Positions 60,601 through 64,000 of a stretch of DNA of 64,000 nt are shown here, in pieces (position 1 is the first letter of the stretch; each line of letters starts with the position of its first letter). The notes beneath the pieces were generated by a model. That model was not told where the DNA came from, searched no databases, and was given only the letters and a program-made list of their open reading frames with translations. The position numbers and the translations under genes were made by a program. The stretch lies in contig JAIQFS010000005.1 in NCBI GenBank assembly GCA_020073145.1, positions 119,575 through 183,574 on the forward strand. The letters run 5' to 3'. The DNA is from Terriglobia bacterium (GTDB lineage: Bacteria > Acidobacteriota > Terriglobia > Bryobacterales > Bryobacteraceae).

Positions 60601-61070
60601 CATTGCACAATGGCGTCGTGCTGGAACCCGGATCCGAAAACAACGACCGACCGATCAAATGCGTACACCACCATTTCGTAGGGCATGAGATCGGTGATTA
60701 TCGGCCCCGACGCCACGATCCCAATAGCGAATGCATTCGAAGTCGATCCGTCCGGGTTCACCACCACTACGCTTGCGGTGCCAGCCGTGGCGACAAGGCT
60801 CGCGGGCACCTGGGCCCTCAACCCAGGAGTGGCATAGGAAGAAGCGACAGGGGAAAGAGGGAGAAGAGCCGTAACTAAGGGAGTGCCGTTCCATAGCACT
60901 TGTGAGCCCGGATCGAAGCCCCTTCCTTGGAGGTTGAGTAAAAAACCGACGCCCACGGGCGTTCCGAGTGGGGAACAGGTGTCAATCGCCGGGGCAGCCG
61001 AGGCGCCGGCCGCGGCGACCAGGATCAGCACCCAAAACCGACCCGCGAATCGGGCTGCGCCGTCAGTCAT
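57648..61070 (-). CDS. Secreted protein of about ten IPT/TIG repeats with partial TIGR03437-like end
   Basis: 1140 aa. A signal peptide (FWVLILVAAAGASAAP) leads to about ten repeats of roughly 95 residues with the pattern ITSVSPSQVTTGGPAFTLTVSG...VYWTN...STQLTAMIPASLIA...VVNPDG. The end (VSRIVNAASWRLPIIPGSLISIYGSKLA...VDAQLPSDAPVGTSTLVVRVNGG) matches the first half of the Solibacter C-terminal domain TIGR03437, but the second half is missing and the protein stops at ILHPR. Probably a surface protein. It sits between heptose genes and may be the target of glycosylation (inference). Confidence 0.9.
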   Translation of the reverse strand: MTDGAARFAGRFWVLILVAAAGASAAPAIDTCSPLGTPVGVGFLLNLQGRGFDPGSQVLWNGTPLVTALLPLSPVASSYATPGLRAQVPASLVATAGTASVVVVNPDGSTSNAFAIGIVASGPIITDLMPYEMVVYAFDRSVVVFGSGFQHDAIVQWNGSPLSTFVSSPGQLDAQVPVGLQAIPGTAVISVVSGGVTSNPVTYRILAQPPTITSVSPSQVTTGGPAFTLTVSGIGFSPDNNAVYWTNITGTGLSSLAATFVSSTQLTAMIPASLIASPGWAWIGVASASSDVIGGGALSVHVANAVPVITNATPSQVDAGGPGFTITLSGSGFVPGSVLRRADQQVAANFVSSTQLTAAIPASWVANSSRLDLNVFNPELTISNTWPVYVEPVLTGISPASPPAGSGITATGVGIGGCEVRISQSGSQWDLSAYSESSTSLSVRFPAAVVPGPATASVVDPRYGTSSRTIAFTVAPPLPTLTGTVPSWVTAGGPAFPLTVNGTGFTVASVVHWDGAPLPTTFVSATQLAAAVPASLIAIAGVANTITVINGTGPGATSSNDWGLDIRVPAAQISGLAPDQITAGGRPFTLAVRGSGFVATSAWYTGGSKIYWNHAVMPTSFISTTELDTLVPASLIATPGTATVAVVQPDYSSPPPVTFTINSSTPVIGTLSPSQATQGGPSFTLTVSGSTFLAGSVVRWNGSALDTTSLGATQLQAAVPASLIVTAGMVSITVLNPDGTSSAPATFTVNPTGPVITAVSPPKAAAGSPGFMLAVQGFAFDSGATVLWNGSPLPTTVIGPIQLNASVAAGLVALRTTASITVMNASGTVSRAVSFVVDDTPLIESLSPALFTATGPAFTLGVNGIGFANGAVVQWNGSPLATTFVSSSQLTAAVAADLIGRVEGVSVSVANPGGLVSNKVWAPTNPPVPTIFSLQPVSAPAGSAGFSLTVMGTGYLPGATVLWNGAALATIYDDASDLQATVPTSSIAMPGTVNIAVADPGGARSSTVDFSITSGAGSPDGVTVSRIVNAASWRLPIIPGSLISIYGSKLAVQTEQAPGALQASLNGTSVLVDNVAIPVSFVSPDRVDAQLPSDAPVGTSTLVVRVNGGSSPPLPFNVAADRNSFPRGIIPFPAPILHPR

Positions 61071-61384
61071 CGTATAGTAATCAACATCGCTGGAGTTTGA
61101 ATTCCAGATTAGTTTAGTCTAGACCTAAACCCGTGGTCCAGCAACGGCTTTTCTTCGACATAGGCACGCGCTCTTATTTGTAAGTACCAGGACCTCGCGA
61201 GCCAGCGACGCACTTCCTTCGGCGCCGGCCGGCCTTTGTTGGAGGCGGCGGTGGATCTGTGCCATCGCATCCAACAGCGAGTTTCGCTCCGACGTGGCTC
61301 CGGTGAAGGGCGTGGCTCTGGGCGGCGAACCGATCATCAACGTCGAGGTCGCAGCCGCGAATTGAGACGGGCGTGCCAGGCGCC
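61071..61384. other. Intergenic region between TIG gene and gmhA
   Basis: 314 nt. Plus-strand bases 61240-61364 in one frame read FRSDVAPVKGVALGGEPIINVEVAAAN then TGA, which looks like the tail of a vanished gene, but no start or family can be shown. No other feature seen. Confidence 0.35.
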
Positions 61385-61963
61385 TCAGCCTGCCCCCAGA
61401 ATGCGTTCTTCGATGCACTGGCACAGGTAGTGGTACATGCAGACATGCACCTGCTGGATCAGGGGCGTGCTGCGCGAGGGCACCACGAGGAGGCAATCGG
61501 CGAGCGCGCCCAACTGGCCGCCGCCCTCGCCGGTGAGGGCAATCGTCCTCATCCCCAGGCTGCGGGCCCGCTCGAGGGCCGTCACGATATTTTTCGATTG
61601 GCCCGAAGTGCTCAAGGCCAGCAGCACCGCGCCGGGCTCGCCATGGGCCTCCACCTGCCGCGCGAAGACGGTCTCGTAGCCGCAATCGTTGCTCCAGGCG
61701 GTCAAGAAGGCGGGGTTTTCGGAAAGACAGATGACGTTCAGCGGGCGCCGTTCCACCAGGAACCGCCCCACCAGCTCGGCGGTGATGTGCATGGCGTCGC
61801 TGGCCGAGCCTCCGTTGCCGCACACCAGCAGCGGCTTTCCCCCGGATAAGGCCGTTACGACCAGGTCGACGGCGGCGTCCATCAGGCCCTGACCGATGGC
61901 TTCGCCCGCGGCCAGCATGAGGCTGGTGGACTGGTTCAGATATTCGCGAAAGCCGCCTCGCAT
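61385..61963 (-). CDS. gmhA: D-sedoheptulose-7-phosphate isomerase
   Basis: 192 aa, standard length. SIS-domain isomerase making D-glycero-D-manno-heptose 7-phosphate, the first step to ADP-heptose. Motifs: LLVCGNGGSASDAMHITAEL, LSTSGQSKNIVTALERA and LTGEGGG. A consensus TATAAT (61977-61972) ends 8 nt before the ATG. Confidence 0.96.
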   Translation of the reverse strand: MRGGFREYLNQSTSLMLAAGEAIGQGLMDAAVDLVVTALSGGKPLLVCGNGGSASDAMHITAELVGRFLVERRPLNVICLSENPAFLTAWSNDCGYETVFARQVEAHGEPGAVLLALSTSGQSKNIVTALERARSLGMRTIALTGEGGGQLGALADCLLVVPSRSTPLIQQVHVCMYHYLCQCIEERILGAG

Positions 61964-61971
61964 CCTACCGC

Positions 61972-61977
61972 ATTATA
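61972..61977 (-). promoter_or_regulatory. Consensus -10 TATAAT directly upstream of gmhA
   Basis: TATAAT with an 8-nt gap to ATG 61963 predicts transcription starting at or within 2 nt of the start codon. The -35 region is not evident. Confidence 0.5.
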
Positions 61978-62146
61978 GCCTCCGTTCCACTCCTGGCTCG
62001 CCTTTCGTTCCGGAAACGGGGCCGGCGCAGCCACCCCGGTCGCGCTGCCTAGACCGACGATAGTATTGAATCCCGCCGGCGGGCGGCTTATCGTGTCTCG
62101 GGGTGCGCGCGCCTGTGCTGCGCCGCCATCCTCGAGCCAACCACCA

Positions 62147-63862
62147 ATGGCCCCATCCGCCGCAAGCTGTCCGATCTGTTGTAGCCGGAAGATGTACTAC
62201 GCCTTTTCCGTCCAACGATCCCGCCTGGTGGAGTGCCACGATTGCGGGCACATGATGCTTCACCCTCCGCCCAGCGAAGAGGCATTGAGCCGGATTTACA
62301 GCGAAGACTACTGGCTGTTGGACGGCAGTGACGAGGAGCGGCAGCGCTTCACCGAACTCAAGCAGGCGACGGCGCGGCTCTATCTGGACCTGGTGCAGCG
62401 CTGCCTGGGCCGGAACGGCGGGCGGCTGCTGGAAATCGGATCCGGGACGGGCGACCTGCTGGCCGAGGCTGCCGAACTCGGCTATGACGTAACCGGGGTG
62501 GAGTTTTCCGAATCCGCCTGCGGGCGGGCCCGGGAGCGCCTGGGAGACACCGGCCGCATTGTCCACGGCGATATCGGCCGGCTCACGGAGGAGAATCACT
62601 ACGATGTCTGCGTGATGGCCGACGTCATCGAACACGTCCAGGATCCGCGCGACTTTCTCGATCGTGTCTACCGGCTGATTCGACCGGGCGGGATCGCGAT
62701 CATCGCCACCCCCAGTCTGCAATCCTGGTCGGCCCGGCTCATGCGGAGCCAATGGATGGAGTTCAAGACGGAGCACCTCCATTACTTCACGCCCGAAACC
62801 CTGCACAGCCTGCTCTTTCAGACAGGGCTGGAACCGATAGCGGCGCTTCCCGGCAGAAAATGTCTGAGCCTGGAGTACATTGCGGACCACTTCGAGAAGT
62901 ATCGGATTCCTGTGCTGTCCGCGGTCCTCAGGGGCTCGGCGAGCCTGTTGCCGTCCGCCCTGCGCCGAGCTCCGTTCAATGTCGTTGCCAGCGGGATTGT
63001 CAGCGTATCCACCAAGGTGGCCCGGCCGGAGCGGCGCAAACTCTCGATCATCATGCCGGCCTACAACGAAGCCGCCACTCTGGAACCGGTCTTGAGAAGC
63101 GTCATCGAGAAAGACTTGCCGGGCATCGACAAGGAGATTGTGCTGGTCGAGAGCAATTCGACGGATGGGACGCGCGAACTGGTCTTGCAATATCAGGGGA
63201 GACCCGGCGTCACGATTGTTCTCGAAGACAAGCCGCGCGGCAAAGGCCACGCGGTCCGGGCGGGCCTGGCTCACGCGACCGGCGACTACATCCTGATTCA
63301 AGACGCCGACCAGGAATATGACATTGACGATTACGATGTCTTGATCGAGCCGCTGGCCTCGGGTGTCCGGGCATTTGTGTTGGGCTCGCGGCACGGCGGC
63401 CGGACCTGGAAAGTCCGCAAGTTTGAGGGCCAGCCCTTTACCGGGCTGCTGCTCAACTTCGGTCATTGGCTCTTCAAGACAGCTGTCAATGTCGCGCTTC
63501 GGCTCAGCCTGGACGATCCCTTCACCATGTACAAGCTGTTCCGACGGGACTGCATCGCGGGCCTCACGTTCGAGTGCAACCGGTTCGACTTCGACTATGA
63601 GCTGCTGATCAAGATCGTGCGGAAGGGGTATCGCCCAGTCGAGATTCCGGTGAACTACCGGTCCCGTTCGTTCAGCGAAGGGAAAAAGGTATCGGTGGCG
63701 CGGGATCCATGGACCTGGGTGCGCGCGATCTTCAAGTACCGGTGGTCGAAGTTGGATGTGATCGGGGGCTGGCGCGAGGGGGCCTCCCGCATTCCCGAGC
63801 CAGCAAAGCCGGAACGCACCTGGGCACCCAGAAAACCCCGCAGGGCTACTTTGCCCCGCTGA
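62147..63862 (+). CDS. SAM methyltransferase fused to GT2 glycosyltransferase (reverse order)
   Basis: 571 aa from ATG 62147. Residues 8-40: zinc knuckle CPICCSRK...CHDCGHMM. Residues about 50-260: methyltransferase with LLEIGSGTGDLLAEAAELGYDV and YDVCVMADVIEHVQDP. Residues about 300-530: GT2 domain with LSIIMPAYNEAATLEPVL, ESNSTDGTRELV and ILIQDADQEYDIDDYD. Compared with the fusion at 55824-57284 the two domains are swapped. It probably modifies a lipid-linked or surface glycan. An upstream ATG at 62066 lacks support. Confidence 0.92.
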   Translation: MAPSAASCPICCSRKMYYAFSVQRSRLVECHDCGHMMLHPPPSEEALSRIYSEDYWLLDGSDEERQRFTELKQATARLYLDLVQRCLGRNGGRLLEIGSGTGDLLAEAAELGYDVTGVEFSESACGRARERLGDTGRIVHGDIGRLTEENHYDVCVMADVIEHVQDPRDFLDRVYRLIRPGGIAIIATPSLQSWSARLMRSQWMEFKTEHLHYFTPETLHSLLFQTGLEPIAALPGRKCLSLEYIADHFEKYRIPVLSAVLRGSASLLPSALRRAPFNVVASGIVSVSTKVARPERRKLSIIMPAYNEAATLEPVLRSVIEKDLPGIDKEIVLVESNSTDGTRELVLQYQGRPGVTIVLEDKPRGKGHAVRAGLAHATGDYILIQDADQEYDIDDYDVLIEPLASGVRAFVLGSRHGGRTWKVRKFEGQPFTGLLLNFGHWLFKTAVNVALRLSLDDPFTMYKLFRRDCIAGLTFECNRFDFDYELLIKIVRKGYRPVEIPVNYRSRSFSEGKKVSVARDPWTWVRAIFKYRWSKLDVIGGWREGASRIPEPAKPERTWAPRKPRRATLPR

Positions 63863-63868
63863 CAGCCC

Positions 63869-63882
63869 GTGTCTAAAAACAC
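63869..63882. repeat. GTGT-CTAAAA-ACAC, candidate left terminus of an IS element
   Basis: A short inverted repeat in a distinctly A-rich stretch between the GT2 stop and the transposase start. It is placed where the left end of the insertion sequence is expected; the right end is outside the window. Confidence 0.3.
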
Positions 63883-63916
63883 TTCCTTGGTGGAATGTTT
63901 CGCCGTAGAATCAGGC

Positions 63917-64000
63917 ATGGCGATGGGAACGAAGCGAGCCAGACAGAAGCAGGAAGAGTTGTTCTATGCCAGCGAGCAGGCTGAAGCGCCGGGGCATCCG
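63917..64000 (+). mobile_element. IS1182-type transposase, 5' partial
   Basis: ATG 63917 opens a frame running to the window end (28 codons: MAMGTKRARQKQEELF...APGHP). The beginning resembles IS1182-family transposases, which start with a basic stretch and an EAPGHPFY-type motif before the DUF772 domain. Only the start is present, so completeness cannot be judged. Confidence 0.65.

Noticed and set aside
61240..61364. Plus-strand tail-like reading FRSDVAPVKGVALGGEPIIN before gmhA
   Set aside because: Looks coding but lacks a start and family; noted only in the intergenic entry.

Overview
The window is G+C-rich and looks like a chromosome segment of an Acidobacteriota member close to Solibacter/Bryobacteraceae. 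Reasons: an Oar-like TonB receptor with an N-terminal carboxypeptidase-type domain, a TIG protein ending in the start of the 'Solibacter' C-terminal domain (TIGR03437), a DUF1592-type cytochrome protein paired with a DUF1552 protein, an ADOP-type permease remnant, and MoxR/DUF58/BatA/DUF4175 genes in one operon. Genus-level placement is inference. No rRNA, tRNA or CRISPR array was seen.

Layout. 1-8877: operon of a TPR metalloprotease (5' end outside the window), MoxR ATPase, DUF58, BatA-like and a giant DUF4175-like protein with Gln-Gln-Gly repeats. 9247-16109: housekeeping and redox genes (siroheme sulfite/nitrite reductase, hemerythrin, purH, DUF4337, tadA). 16171-22978: a DUF433 antitoxin with a truncated partner, a secreted carboxypeptidase-regulatory-like protein, a radical SAM enzyme, and a TonB receptor divergent from an XRE/PBP-like regulator. 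23635-33043: a tightly overlapping complex I cluster nuoC-D-I-J-K-L-M-N-H without A, B, E, F or G and with nuoH moved to the end. 33091-36542: orphan HicB, a membrane protein, and metY overlapping a secreted beta-propeller gene.

36572-42475 is an accessory zone: a decayed M16 peptidase, a LuxR-type regulator with a zinc-ribbon-like head, a 1005-residue secreted Ig-like/beta-helix protein, and a 'graveyard' in which an ADOP permease tail, an IS6-type transposase fragment and a Tat-signal stub are joined. 42704-53584 holds DUF1592 + DUF1552, a MazF toxin-antitoxin pair with a nested palindromic operator, an AhpD-like protein, a single SnoaL-like protein, an unusual triple SnoaL-like fusion, and a PQQ dehydrogenase. 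54332-63862 is a surface-glycan locus: gmhB, heptose-7-P kinase, a GT2-methyltransferase fusion, a 1140-residue TIG protein, gmhA, and a second fusion with the reverse order (methyltransferase-GT2). The window ends in the start of an IS1182-type transposase.

Two patterns cut across genes. First, at least nine transcription-unit heads have a -10-like hexamer only 6-11 nt before the start codon, which suggests common leaderless or near-leaderless transcription, while other genes carry classic Shine-Dalgarno sites. Second, several perfect inverted repeats sit in leaders or between genes and probably mark operators or hairpins. The best candidates for an undescribed system are the heptose/GT/TIG glycan locus and the triple-SnoaL/PQQ/AhpD neighbourhood.
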